Below are positions 1 to 12,402 of a DNA stretch of 64,000 bases, in pieces. The notes beneath the pieces were generated by a model. That model searched no databases. It saw only the letters and a program-made list of their open reading frames with translations, and was not told the origin of the DNA. The position numbers were made by a program, and so were the translations under genes. Each line of letters begins with the position of its first letter. Positions within the stretch are counted from its first letter, which is position 1. This DNA is from Cenococcum geophilum 1.58 (taxonomy: Eukaryota > Ascomycota > Dothideomycetes > Gloniales > Gloniaceae): assembly GCA_001692895.1 (NCBI GenBank), contig KV748235.1, forward strand, positions 124,001 to 188,000, in the 5' to 3' direction.

Positions 1-3000
1 AGATTGAATGAGAAGTAGGATTTATCTAGTTTTAAAGGCGGTGCCCAAAGGTAGAAGCGCAGATAGGAGATAGAAGGGCTAAATGCTTAATAGACTCTAA
101 AGCTAAGCTTAACCTTATTAAGGAAAGCATAGCCCTATAACACGGCCTGCTAATATTAAGTCTGCCTTTATAGTTATAAGGCGCGCATCTAACGTCTATA
201 AATAGAACTTAGTCTAAGTTTATTAGGCTAGTATATACGGTCCCTATAGTAATAGGTAACGTCTTAATATCTACAACGTTTATTACTATAGGGAAAATAT
301 TATATAAGGTAATACTTAGTAAGCTATAGTCGGTAAGGGCTAGACTAGTAACAAAACAAACTATAACAGGTTAAGTATCTTGTATTATTTAATTAAAAGA
401 TAGCAGAGTTAAAATAAGGTTCTTAACGTCCTATAAGGATGTAATGTTCTTTAAACTAGATAAAGGTATTAGTATAGAAAACAGTTTAGGAAATATATAG
501 CTAGTATAACCGCTAGGATCGCATTCGGGGTTACTTATAACCCAGCGTATTAGGATAAGGAGAATGTTAAGAATAAAGAAAAGGGAAATAAGGTATAGCT
601 CTAGTACGGACGTTTACTATTTTAAATATCCGCCGGATAGAACTATTAGCAGAAAAAGGAATATAATATTAAATAGAGAGAGCTTAATAGTAAGACGTTA
701 AAGGAAGTCCTAAAGAAATACTTAAGGAAGAATTAGAAGCTAGTATTTAAAGTAAAGGCTAAGTCCCTTATATATTAAATGTTAAAAACAACGGATTTAT
801 TTATAATGTAAATAGAAAGCTACTAGAGTAAGGCCTAACTAAACGCCATAAATATAGCAACTGGGTATAAACGGAAGGCAGACAAAGTCTACCTAGTTAA
901 TTTATCGGCACCAGATGGAACAGTTATAGGAGGTATAATAGAATGGCGAGAGGTAGCCTTGCGTTAACAGAGGGCGTCTATCTAAGGATTACCTCTTAGT
1001 CCATATAATTATTTTCTTAAGCCGTAATACACTAAGCTGGCCTACAGTACATAACTAAAGCTAGAATAATTAGAGTGTATAATTGTAGGAGACATTTAGC
1101 TAAGAGAACGAGAGATCCTTAAGGCCATATTGTTTAACTAAGAAGAGGCTCTAGTATAGGAGTTCTCTAAGATAGGTCGCGTTAGTAGAGACATAACCCT
1201 ACTACTAAAGATTAAAACCATGCTGTATAAAGTATAGTAAGTACCAAACTTTCTAGTACCTAGGGCCCTATAAGGAGAAGTGATAAATATATTATAAGAA
1301 CGACTAGCTTAAGGGACTCTAAAATATTATAAAAGCCTATATAGGAATCTATAATTTCTTATAAGTAAGAAGGAACGCAATAAGTACTAACTAATTAACG
1401 TGGCAATAAATATCAACCGAGTAACTATTAGGGACGTAAATCTACTACTACACGCTAACGAGTTTTCTAAGGAGTTTACGGGGTATAAGGTTATATCTCT
1501 AGTAGACTTCTTCTCTAACTATAACTAATTAGAGCTTAATATAGAAAGCAGGAACCTAACGGCCTTTATAACACCTCTAAGACTTTTATAATAAATAACA
1601 GTACCTATAAAAGGCACAAATTCCATAGCCTAGTTTGTGCGGATAATTACTAAGATCTTAAAACGACATATCCCACACTATACCCTACCATTTCTAGATA
1701 ATATTATAGTAAAAGGCCCACAGATAGTATATAATGGGGAGGAAAGCCTTCTAGGTATGCGTAGATACATTCTAAAATATATTGTATAGCTAGACAGAGT
1801 GCTTATAGATTTAGAACGAGCTAGGTATATAATCTTAGGCGTAAAGTCTTATTTCTATAAAGACAAGATTATAGTAGTTAGCTACCGCTATAATGAAAAA
1901 GAATAATATCCGGAAGAGTTAAAGGTCGCAAAGATTATTTACTAAAAAGACTATAAAGATATTATATCGGCCCGAGCGTTCTTAAGAGTTATTATATATT
2001 ACCGAATATAGGTAAAAGACTTTATAATTAAGGCAGAGCCAATCTTCTAACTGCTACAAGTTAATGTTCCGTTTATATAAAGTATAGAGCAGATTGCCGC
2101 TATAAAGACTCTAAAGTATACAATTACTACTGTACCTACATTAGTTCAACTAGATTATAGTAAGGGGGCTAAGTTAATTATTCTCGCCGTTAACGGATAT
2201 AAGAACGGGTAGGGATGCGGCCTTATATAGCTAGACGTACAAGGTTATCGCCACCTATATTAATATAAGAGCGGCATCTAGTCTTAAGCAGAGCAGAAAT
2301 ATAACTTAGGAAAGCTTAAGTATTAGGCATTGCTATATATATTAAAGAAGTATCACGTATATTTATACGGCGTTTACTTTATAGTTAAGACGGATGCGAA
2401 TACCTTAGTTATATAACTAAATTATACTACCACTAATTTACCCAGAGCCTTAATAATAAGATGGCTAGCATAGATCTAGCTATAGGACTTTAATATTAGA
2501 CATGTGCTAGGAAAGAAGAATAGCCTAGCTAACAGACTTTCGCGACGGCTACCTAATAGCAAACGACCTAATAAGCCAACTGAGGATATTAAAGAGTTCA
2601 TTAACTATAAGCTAAGTGCCTTAGAGTATATAGCTAGTCCTCTTGAAATGGAAGCAGGCCTACTATTAAAAGACTTATATTTAGAGGAATCTTAGAGAAT
2701 TATAAAATAGCTAGTAACCTTATAGCGTCTAGAAGAGATAAATACTAAAGAGTTTAAAAGGTTTAAATAACATACGCTAAAGTTCCTAGTGCGTAATTAA
2801 TAGCTCTTCCACTAATAGTTAAAAAAATATGCCGATATAAAGGGTAGTTAATAATAAGGACGCTTAGCGGGAGATTATTAAAAGCCTTTATAATCGAAGT
2901 GGATCTTACAGATAAAAGGGGACATATTAGAGGGTCTTAAATTAGTATTAGTGGCTAGAGCTATAGGATTAGATATCGTAGTATATTAAGTCGTGCTTAT

Positions 3001-4250
3001 AGTGCTAGGAGCAACAGTTAGGATAGGAAGAAGAAGTAATATACCCTACATAGGAGTCTACCTTGTGGCAACGAGTATTGGTAAACATTATATTTATGCT
3101 ACTAAACCGTCTCGGCTTTTAATACCTAGCTATTGCTTGAGAATATATGTCTAGATAGGTAGAAGCTAGGGCCCTTAGAAATAAGGATGCGAAAAGTATA
3201 GCAAAGTTCCTCTATAAAGACGTTATCTGCTAATAGGGAGTATTTAAACAGCTCTCTATAAACGGTAGAGGAGAGAATACTAATATTACCGCTGCGCTTG
3301 CAGAACTCTACAACATTAAAAGGGTTATAGCTTCCGTATATTACCCGCAGGGGTAAGGCTTTATAAAGCGAGGTCATAAGCCTATAATAGACGCTTTAGC
3401 AAAGATGGATAGCTTATAGCTAAATAATCTTTATACCGTTTTATAGGTAGATAGAACAACTATTAAGCGGTCTATAGGAATAACACTAGCAAAAGTTATA
3501 TACAGGTATAAGCATATCCTTTTTATTAAACTCTATATACCTACCTAGTAAACGCTACCCTAGTAAATAGTCCGGACCACTATAGAGCTGCTAGCACTTT
3601 ATATAAAACAGTTTAACTAAAGAGACGCGGATATACAAGAGGCTATCGCGCGTATAAGACGACTAAGGGTAGTAAATAAGGAGTATTTTAACGACACTTA
3701 TCGCATTTACTAGGATGGATTTAAGGTCAGAGATATAGTTATACTTTATAACACGCAGCTTAAATAAGATTATTCTAGTAGTTATAAGTTAGATCCAAAA
3801 TGGCTAGGCCCGTTCCGTATTCGTAAGAGTTACCCCCATAAAGGATGGTACTTAATTAAGGATCTTAACGGCACGCTATTCCGCGATTAAACTTTAGGGA
3901 ATAGATTAAAGAGGTTTTATTAATAATAGATATCTAAAGTCCGCCAGGAGGATAGGCCTAACTAGTTAGGCGGAACTATGCTATAAGAAATAATAGCAGA
4001 GCTAGAACCTAAAGAAGACGCTATATAAGATCTACCAGTATTATAACGCCGCGTAGCTTAAGAAGTACGCATTCTAAAAAGATTATTTAATAGAACTAAG
4101 TACAAAACATTTAATTAAGGGATAGTTAAGTTCTAAGGCGGGGAAGGGGACATAGATAACAGCCGTGTAGTCTATCCGTTTATTCGCTATATTTCCTAAA
4201 GCTCTTTCTATTACGCCTGCCTTTTAGTTATAGAAATCCAATATATATTA
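1..4250 (+). mobile_element. Ty3/gypsy retrotransposon gypsy-1, RIP-mutated, 5' end outside window
   Basis: The order reverse transcriptase, RNase H, integrase on the plus strand defines a Ty3/gypsy element. Bases 1-539 should hold the end of gag and the protease; no motif there was convincing. Purine-rich tract 4137-4151 (ggcggggaaggggac) is a candidate polypurine primer, which would put the 3' LTR from about 4152 to 4253. No second LTR copy is in the window, so neither the LTR nor the end of the element is proven. A second purine tract at 7452-7466 is an alternative end, in which case the frame at 4551-7472 would lie inside this element. Confidence 0.8.
540..3925 (+). pseudogene. gypsy-1 pol: reverse transcriptase, RNase H, integrase
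   Basis: Reverse transcriptase and RNase H lie in one frame from about 540 to 2695, interrupted by many TAA/TAG codons. RT landmarks are VDFFSNYNQLEL near 1502, SRNLTAFITP near 1550 and FLDNIIVKGP near 1690, where the catalytic Asp pair reads D-N. RNase H starts near 2145 (LDYSKGAKLIILAVNG) and ends with HVLGKKNSLANRLSRR at about 2500-2550. Integrase continues in another frame from about 3040, with DVIC near 3222, NGRGEN near 3262, a YYPQG motif near 3340 and a C-terminal GPFRI...GWYLIKDLNG block near 3810-3870. The frame change between 2700 and 3160 means at least one indel besides the point mutations. It is non-functional; the product would have been a membrane-free nucleocapsid-associated polyprotein. 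Confidence 0.85.
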
Positions 4251-4300
4251 ACAGTGTAGTAAAGGCAGAAGAATGTTTGCGTATAACTATTTAGTATTAT

Positions 4301-4435
4301 TTACTACAAAGATATTAGTTCCGCTTACCGCCTTCACTAAACCAATAGCGATTTTCCATGCCGGGCATAGAAAATCATAATTGGTCTATTTAACGATTAG
4401 AGCCGGTAAAACTTTATACCACTACCTAGATTTAG
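4301..4435 (-). repeat. Palindromic noncoding module, copy 1
   Basis: This stretch is homologous, in reverse orientation, to 39062-39212 inside gypsy-B. They share the flank acaaagatattagtt, the segment gcttaccgcc, and the central 27-bp palindrome, here at 4350-4376 with arms GATTTTCCAT and ATAGAAAATC around a GC-rich core. The palindrome is extended by CCAAT on the left and ATTGG on the right. It could fold into a long hairpin. Its job is unknown. Confidence 0.75.
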
Positions 4436-4550
4436 TAGACCATTTAGATTAAGAAACCCTATTTAAAACTTTATCTTTTCGCCCTTAATAAACCTTAGAG
4501 ATAATTATAATTAACTAAAGCAGAAACTAGGTAGAATTAAGAACAATAAT

Positions 4551-7472
4551 ATGCTTATTATGTCTTTATCTAGTAGACTACTAGTCCTCTATAAAGGAGC
4601 TAAGTAATAGATTAGTAATATCCTAGCGGAAGTTAGAGGCTTTACAGTTAATTGGCGTTAAGTAGTGCTTATCCAAGTCTATAACAAGATTTTGCTCTTA
4701 CAAGAAAACTACGCAGATGCTGCTAGTATAGTAGTTAATTTTATTAACTAAGATAACGGACTACAAGTATCTCTAGGAAAGGACGCATTTATATTAATCT
4801 TTAAGGATATCTCTAATGTTAGCAAAATGGCTAAAGATTAAAGAAACTAATATAATAAAGCTAGAGAAACCATCCAAAAGGCCTAGAGATAAGATATTCT
4901 TAATAGACCGCTAAAATACGCAGTCTTCTATAACTTCCTCTCCGCTATCTAAAAGTTTACAATCTACCTACTTCCTAAAGTTATAGTAAGAGTTAATAAA
5001 GCTCTAGTTAATAGGCTTAAATATCTAAGACGCGGTATTAAGAATACTACTCAACTATAGCTAACCGATTTTACGCTTGCGTCTAAGATATTAGGAAGGG
5101 CAATATTAGACTAGGTGGTAAATAAGTATAGTTTAAGAAGATACTTAACTGGCTTCCTTGTTCTAAATAAGGACCTACCGCTAAGGAGTAGGAGACTGGC
5201 TACTATAGGACTAGAGGTTACTAATATCGGAATTAGATAAGTAGGAGAAAGCTTAGCTCTTATACTATAAATATATTTATGGTATACTTCTAACGTAATA
5301 AATCCCTTAGCCTTTTAGCTATTAACACCTGTTTAAAGAGGAGGCGTTAGTATTATACCAAGTCCGTCCTAATAAGGATCACCTATATTAGTTAACTTAC
5401 CTTTATTATCTATAAATAAGAGCATTCTTATAGCTAGAACGCTAGTTAGCTCGCCCCTACGGCTGCTAGTATCTTTATTAAGAAGGAATCTAAAAAGAGG
5501 GCTGGCGATTACTTACCTAGAAGTAGGAGGGCTAGGAGTAGAGTTAATATTTAATAAAAACGTTATTAAGCTAGGAGATAATAAGGAGTATATTAAGGAG
5601 GCCGTAGATACTATAGCGATACTACGCGTAAAACAAGGATATAACTGTAAGGATAATATACCCGCTTATCTTAAGACGTCTCTAAACCGAACTACTAAAA
5701 TTAAACCAACTAAGGTTATAAAGCTCTTGCGTAGTTAGTATAGGGCAGCTAGTTTTAATCTAGAGATATATAAGGTCTGCTAGATATATACGCAAGCTAT
5801 AGGAGGACGTATAGGTTTGGCGATAAAGGGTCTAAACTATACCGCACTATATTACAGGCTCCGTTTAATATATTACGCTTATAACCACCTTAGCACTATA
5901 AAGACCGATCCTACTACGTACTCTTGGTTTAGAAAGGCTTATAGACCTCTAGTTTTGTCTAACTCCTTAAAACCGTATAAGTTCATTTATAACTTAGCGC
6001 CAAGGTTTTTATATAATAAAGAGGCTTTGCTTAATTAGATAATGTTACTAAAAGACTAAGAAGTGTGGCAGTGAGAAGGATCTATAATTTTTAACGTGTT
6101 TGGATGGTAGTAGGATTTTAATATCTCGGCGATAATTAATAAGGAAATGCGTATATACCGCCACTATTAGCGTCTAATTAATAGGCGGCTAAATTATAGC
6201 TGGTTAAGAATGATGGTCTATAGTCTCTACCAATAGCTAATAAGACAAGACCCTTAGTATTATTATCTCTATTGCGCTTTTAGACCTAATAGCTGGTAGT
6301 AACTTATTTTCTACCCTTATTATGCGAAATTCGCGGTTAAAGGAGACTCTATAGCTTTTCGCCATATTAACGTTAATATTCCCTCGCTCTTTAAAAGTAG
6401 ACGCGGTGCCGATATAATTTAAGGAAGCGTTTCTCTAGATAATAAGACTAAGGATAACTATATAATTATCCTACCCGGCATATATTACTACCTAGAATTA
6501 TAGTAAAAGAATCTTAAGGCGTAAGGATCGACTAAGGGCGACGGATTCGTTTATAAGATCTCTAACTAAGACTGGACCACTAAAGATGTAGAAAAGTATA
6601 CGACCGACTAGGTAGCTCAGCTATATAAGAAAGGAGATATACGTATAACTATGCCTTACCTTCCTTATAGAGCGAAAGGACCTTTAACTAGAACTCGGCA
6701 AATAATGCTGCTATAGTTTATTGGTATTTAGGACGATTATAATAACCTTAAGGTCGCTAAAGGAGGTACTTAGGTAGAGTTGGTAGATGCGTACCAAGAC
6801 TTAAGAGCGCCGCCCTATACGCCGTCTAGATATGCTAATCTCTATAGCGTAATTTTATATCACTTCTCTGCAGTAGTTAAGCTTATAGCTGCCAGCGCTC
6901 TATCTAACGCCCTTCTTAGTAAACGATAATAGGATTCTCTAGTAGTAATCTAAGATCGTAATCTTCTTCTTACTGGTAACGGGAATGAAGTCATAAAATA
7001 GATGCACTCCTATTATCTAAAGGCCGTTAAAAACTATAAGGATACGTTTTAGCTTATGCGTGTAACTAAAATGCGGCGCTTTAATAGCCGCTTATACTTT
7101 TACTACATTAATAATAGAATCAATTCTTTAACTATTATAGTAGATCTAAGTAGAGTACCCCTAATTGTTGCAGAAGGACAGAGTTATGCGGAGTTACCTA
7201 AAGAATTGTGGGATAGAACCGAGCAAGTAGAAGGATGCGAAAGAGCTATATTATCTAAGAGCCGCTAGTCTAATATATCTTATACTGCTTAGCTAGGCGG
7301 ATAAGAACGGTCTCGTTTAACTAGAACGGAGTCTCCTTATTTACTATCTCGGGTTTATAGTAAGGGCAAGGAACGCATGCAATTACCTACCGCGCCTTTG
7401 TTTCGAAGATAAGGAGTTTTAGAGTTTTGGAAGTCGTTAGGGGACAACGACTTAGGTAGGGGAGGTATGTAA
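4551..7472 (+). pseudogene. Unrecognised 974-codon frame with 2OG-Fe(II) dioxygenase-like C-terminal half
   Basis: ATG 4551 begins one reading frame that keeps the same phase to TAA 7470-7472. It is broken only by in-frame stops of the kind RIP makes; no indel is needed over 2.9 kb. The N-terminal half is not recognised. Around residues 585-740 the pattern suits a double-stranded beta-helix dioxygenase: AFRHINVNIP (proximal His-x-Asn, His codon 6363-6365, where the family needs His-x-Asp), then GSVSLDNKTKDN, an ILPG motif, and 101 residues after the first His RITMPYLPYRAKGP (Tyr codon 6666-6668 where His is expected), followed by RTRQIMLL with a possible 2-oxoglutarate-binding Arg. Both odd residues are one transition from the expected codon. 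It lies between two gypsy elements and may be a captured host gene, an accessory ORF of gypsy-1, or part of an unknown transposon. The coding call is strong, the enzyme call tentative. Confidence 0.6.
7429..7452. other. Inverted repeat at the 3' end of the dioxygenase-like frame
   Basis: AAGTCGTT and AACGACTT are perfect 8-bp arms around a 7-base purine-rich loop, directly before a purine tract (ggtaggggaggta). It may only reflect coding sequence, but purine tract plus following TG is also what the 3' border of an LTR element looks like. Confidence 0.45.
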
Positions 7473-7839
7473 TGGTGTGATTTGGCCCCCTAGATTTAAT
7501 ATCTAGATTGGGCGTAGCTTTAGGAGAGCCTAGGCCTTCTATAGTTATATAGGTCGGTCTAAAGCCCTTAGAGTTTTTAATAACTTAGGCGACACTAATA
7601 GACACACAACTTTCCTTTAATACACTCTTTTCTTTCTCTTCTTACTGCTTAATTCTAACTGATTGTGACCGACTAATAGACTAACCGACCAACTGACAGA
7701 TAGCACTAAGACTTTCCTATCTTAGAAAAGTTATACCCTTCTACACTAGTTCTAGCCCTATATTTAGTAAGCACTACTTATAAGGGCGAAGCTACAACTA
7801 ATATTATATAAGAACCCCTTCCCGCTTACTACTAAAAGG
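7473..7839 (+). other. Noncoding stretch, possibly an LTR
   Basis: No coding signal was found. The segment follows a purine tract and begins tgtaatggtgtgatttgg, which would suit an LTR start. A pyrimidine-rich block (tctttctcttcttactgc, near 7629) lies further on. No second copy exists in the window, so the LTR reading is unproven. Confidence 0.3.
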
Positions 7840-10800
7840 TATATTTTAAAGTTAAGTTGCTCTCTAGAATAGCTCCGCCTTAGGATCTTATTAAATGCTT
7901 TAGATATTATAAACTTTAACTCTTAGGATTATAGTATAACTATTAACTATTATCTTTAGCAGAATAATTAATAGGCTAATACTTAAGTCCTAATTAATAT
8001 AGGAGCTAGTAGTATAGGATTTATTAATAAGATCTTTATATAAGATAATAGTTTTACTCTAACCCCCCTTAACTAGCATATTAACGTATTTGGATTTAAT
8101 AGCAAATACACAGTCTTAGGTTAAATTACCCACGTAATATACCTAAGACTTTAATACCTAAACCATAAAGAACTAATTAAGCTCTTTATTACTATATTAG
8201 GTTACCTAGTAATTATTAAATAACCCTAAATAAAGCTATATAAAGTAACTATTAATTAAAACAACCTTAAGCTTTTATTTACCGCCTCCTGTTATAAGTA
8301 GAAGTGCCTTATAATATACCGTCCTAAGCCTAAACTAAAATTTAGAAAATCCACTAAAATCTATTAGCCTAAGATTTTAACTAATATCTACCCCGCGCTT
8401 AAGGAATTTACTAAATTTTACTAACCTAGGAATTCCACCAAATTTCACTAACGTAAGATTTCTACTAATATCTACTAAGGATCTAAAAACTTTACTAAAC
8501 CCTACAAATAGATCCTAAGTACTATACTGCCCTAAACTAAGTAAAAGCTTAAGCTTACCACATAAAAATACTAAAAGGATTAGTACTTTACTATAAAGAG
8601 TATACTTAAAGAACCTAAACCTAAATCTAACACTAACTCCGTACCTAATATTAAACCTAAAAGTAAGTAAGGAACTATATAAGAAACTATAAATAACTAA
8701 AGCCCGCTTAACGCCCTAGATATTCATATAATTAGAGCTACCCTACTAGCGTAACTTACCAAGAAACCCAAATATACGATCTTCGCTGTTACTATAGCTA
8801 ATATTAAGAAAGCCTTAGCACTAAAGAAGTACACCAACCCTACTATAAAGGTACTAGTAAAATACTATAACCGCCTAAAGGTATTTTTATAAAAGAAAGC
8901 CAATAAGCTACCGGAACACTAATTATACGACTATAAGATTATACTAGAAGAAGAAAAGTAGCCTAGATTTAGACCCCTATATAGGATATCTTAAAATAAA
9001 CTCTAAGTACTATAGAAGTATCTAAACGAGAACCTAAGTAAAGGATTTATTAGAGTAAGCTCTTTACCTATAGCCGTATTAGTAATCTTTATTAAGAAAC
9101 TAGGTAGCGGACTACGCTTCTATATAGACTACTAAGCTTTTAACGCCGTTACTATTAAGAACTAATACCTAATGCTGTTAATATAGGAGATACTAAACCA
9201 ATTAAGTAAGGCTCGCTACTATATAAAGCTTAATATTATCTCTACATTTAACCGCCTCCGTATAGTAAAGGGAGATAAATAGCTTACTATATTTTGTACT
9301 TGGTATAGATTATTTAAATACTTAGTAACGCCATTTGGCCTCGCAAATACCCTAAGCTCGTTTTAACATTACATAAATAACACCCTACGCCCCTACTTAG
9401 ATATCTTTTATACTACTTATATTAACGATATTTTAATATATAGAAATAACCTAACCAAATATTAGAAATATATTAACTTTATTTTATAAGCCCTATATAG
9501 AGCTAGTTTATAATTAGATATAGATAAATATAAGTTTTATAAGATAGAAGTCCTATACCTTAGGCTTCTTATTTTATAAATGGTATATAAATAAACCTAA
9601 AGAAAATTAAAGTAATTATAAACTAGTAAGAACCTAAGAACGTTAAGAACGTAAGAGCCTTTATAGAATTTGCTAATTTCTACTAATAGTTTATTAATAA
9701 CTTCTCTGCCCTAGTCTTACCCCTTATAGCTTTAACCTAAAAGGATAAACCTTTATCTTTAATAAGGAATGCAAGAAGGCCTTTACTCATCTAAAGGTTA
9801 TATTTACTACCCCGCCTATACTTTAATACTTTAACCTAAACCAAATAAGTATTATAGAAGCTGACTTATCTAATTATATTACTAAAGGCATCCTGTCTGA
9901 ATATAATAAAGAGGGAGTATTATACCCTATAGTATACTACTTAAAATAACTAAGCCTAGCCGAATATAACTATAAGATTTACAATAAGGAATTACTAGCT
10001 ATTATTAGATACTTTAAGCAATGGCGACCTAAACTAGAAGGCGCTAGATTTCTAATTAAGGTCCTTAGCGATTATAAAAACCTACAGTACTTTATAACCA
10101 CAAAATAGCTAAGCTACTATTAGGCCCGCTAGTTAGAATACCTATTTTATTTCTAATTCTTAATTATATACCGCTTAGGCGTTTAAGGCTAGAAGCCTAA
10201 TACCTTAACCTAACGCTTATAAGACGCGCTAGTACTAAAAAAGGCACATTCTTACCAAAATTAGACCCTACTTTATTCTAAACTATTTAACCCTTCTACT
10301 AAAGATCTTATAGTATAAGTCCTTAAAATAACTAATTAATTAATTGAACAGATTATAATTAATAAATACCTAAATAACGAGTTTATTTAAGAGACTCTTA
10401 AGCTAATTTAAGATAGCGTTAAACGCTTTAAAAAGATCTCTCTAAATAAATATAAAGCTTATAAAAACCGCTTATATTACTAGAACCGTCTAGTTATCCC
10501 TAATTATAATAAACTTAAGCTTAAGCTCCTTAAACACGTATATAACTTACTAGTAGCCGGCTACCCAGGCTAAGGAAAAACCCTAAAGCTACTTTAACGG
10601 GAGTATTACTAGCCGAATATGCATAATATAATATAAAGGTATATCTTTAGCTGTTATATCTATTAATAAGCTAAAGCTTTATATAAGATATATAACGGCC
10701 CTCTAAAGCTACTACCTATTCTAAACTAAAGATAGAAGGACGTCTTAATTAACTTTATTATTAACCTCCCCGTAAGTAAGGGCTATATAAATATTATAGT

Positions 10801-11835
10801 AGTTATAGACTAACTATCTAAGATAAGATACTTAATCGCCTACCCTAATATATTAACACCTACCGTCGCCTAACTATTCCTAGATTATATATAGAAACTC
10901 TACGGACTCCCCAAAACGATTATCTCCAATAAAGGTAGCTAGTTTATCTTTATATTTTAAAAAGAACTAACTACCTAACTCCGCATTAAAGCACTACTAT
11001 CTATAGTATACTACCCGGAAATAGATAGTTAAATGGAATATATAAACGCTATAATGGAATAGTATATTTGGATATATAAGTTATATTTATAAAATAACTA
11101 GATTAACTAGCTTATATTTACTAAGTTTACTATAAATAATTCTATCTTAGAAACTATAAAGGTCTCCCCATTCTTAGCCAACTACGGCCAATATCTATAA
11201 ATAGGTTTTAAACCCTTTAGTAATGTTCCTTACCCTGCTCGTCACGCCTTATAAATTATAGAAGTATATAAATTCGTAGAGAAGATGGAGGAACTATAAT
11301 AGTTCCTTACTAACGAAATAATATAGGCTTAATCTGCCTATAAAGCCGCAGCAAATAAGAAATAAACCCTACCACCAGCCTATTAAATTAGTAACTTTAT
11401 CTAGCTAAATATAAGAAATTTAAATATAAAACGACCTACTAAGAAGCTTAATTAAAAGAACGCTGGCCCTTATAAGGTTAAGAAGGTTATCTCCTCCTAT
11501 ACCTACTAACTAAAGCTCCCTAATACGGTTAAAATCCACCCTATATTCTACACGTTAGTCCTCTACCCTACTACTCCCGCATTAAACGCCCTACCCAGAT
11601 AGATATAAGACTCTCCCCTATTAGTTAAAGTGGGTAATAAAAACAAGTACTTTATTAAAAGAATTAATAATATTAAGTATAATAAACGGAAACGTTAATA
11701 TATATATCTTATAAAATAGAGAGGCTTTATTAAGCCCTTATGGGAACCTATTAACTTTATAGGACTTATATAAGCCACAGAAGACTTTTACAAACTCTAT
11801 TTAGAACTACTATAGCCCTATCTCGCAGAAGCTTA
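7840..11835 (+). pseudogene. gypsy-2 pol with C-terminal chromodomain
   Basis: The retropepsin active-site region is near 7999 (I-G-A-S, expected D-T-G-A-S). RT runs about 8930-9560, with PLYRMS, a YIDYQAFN motif and YINDILIY near 9420 (Asp to Asn in the catalytic pair). RNase H lies near 9850-10200 and integrase near 10480-11560. A chromodomain-like block follows at about 11640-11810, with IKRINNIKYNKRKR, then a hydrophobic strand and LWEPINFIG. Stops occur throughout, and at least one frameshift is needed near 9580. The chromodomain would have bound methylated histone H3 and steered integration to heterochromatin, as known for chromoviruses. The element is dead. Confidence 0.8.
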
Positions 11836-11853
11836 GGTTTAAAGGGGGGGTAC

Positions 11854-12211
11854 TATTATAGGACACCCCCGTAATACCTTATACATATCTACCTATTTCT
11901 ACTAACTTAGTAACTAAAGACTAACTATAAAATGGCAATTTATGGCAATCTAATGGCAATCTGCTATATTCTACTATATTCCGCTAAGTTCTACTAAATC
12001 CTACTAAGTTCTGCCAGGACCACTATCTAAATCCTATTCTACTCTATGCACGTATTAACTAAGCAACTAAGCTAACAATATATACACTTTCTCCCCGTTT
12101 TCCTGCCTTCTTTCCTTATATAACGTCTTGACTTCTTATACAGTTTATATACATAGCTTAATAATATCTACCTTGTTATATATTATCGCCGCTTATACTT
12201 ACTCCGTAATA
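11854..12211 (+). repeat. 3' LTR of gypsy-2
   Basis: It starts after the polypurine tract, with the family's TGTTATAGGACAC start seen here as tattataggacac. It is homologous over its length to the inverted copy at 15681-16050; both contain runs of ctactaagttctacta-like repeats and end near actccgtaata. The ends are estimated from where the two copies stop matching. Confidence 0.8.
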
Positions 12212-12402
12212 GTATTAGCGATTTATAAATTGTATTTAGGTATAGGGACGGAGTAGTAGTTAAAGAGGTAGGAGTTACTTTTATATTTAAAGTAGAGGCC
12301 TAGCTTAATACGTTGTTTTAATTTAAAGGACCCTGGTGGGGTATATTCTAGGGTCCTAGTGTTAATATCTATAGCGTTAGGGTGCTTAAGCTAAGATAAC
12401 TT
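12212..12402 (-). pseudogene. gag, 3' portion, with degraded zinc knuckle
   Basis: The minus strand continues the gag split by the LINE. It encodes QRIKLGLYFKYKSNSYLFNY, a CX2CX4HX4C zinc knuckle in which the Cys and His positions read Tyr, as expected from Cys and His codons changed by C-to-T. Confidence 0.6.

Larger units (their letters stand above)
7840..12211 (+). mobile_element. Ty3/gypsy chromovirus gypsy-2, 5'-truncated, with 3' LTR
   Basis: Protease, RT, RNase H, integrase and chromodomain occur in gypsy order. They are followed by a polypurine tract (aaaggggggg, 11841-11850) and a 3' LTR. No 5' LTR of this family lies upstream and gag is missing, so the element is truncated. A related LTR in the opposite orientation is at 15681-16050. 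Confidence 0.85.

Noticed and set aside
3126..3377. Minus-strand 83-codon frame
   Set aside because: It lies antisense to the recognisable integrase of gypsy-1.
4551..7472. Retroviral envelope-like gene after gypsy-1 pol
   Set aside because: No signal peptide, transmembrane segment or fusion-type pattern can be seen; the dioxygenase-like motifs fit better.
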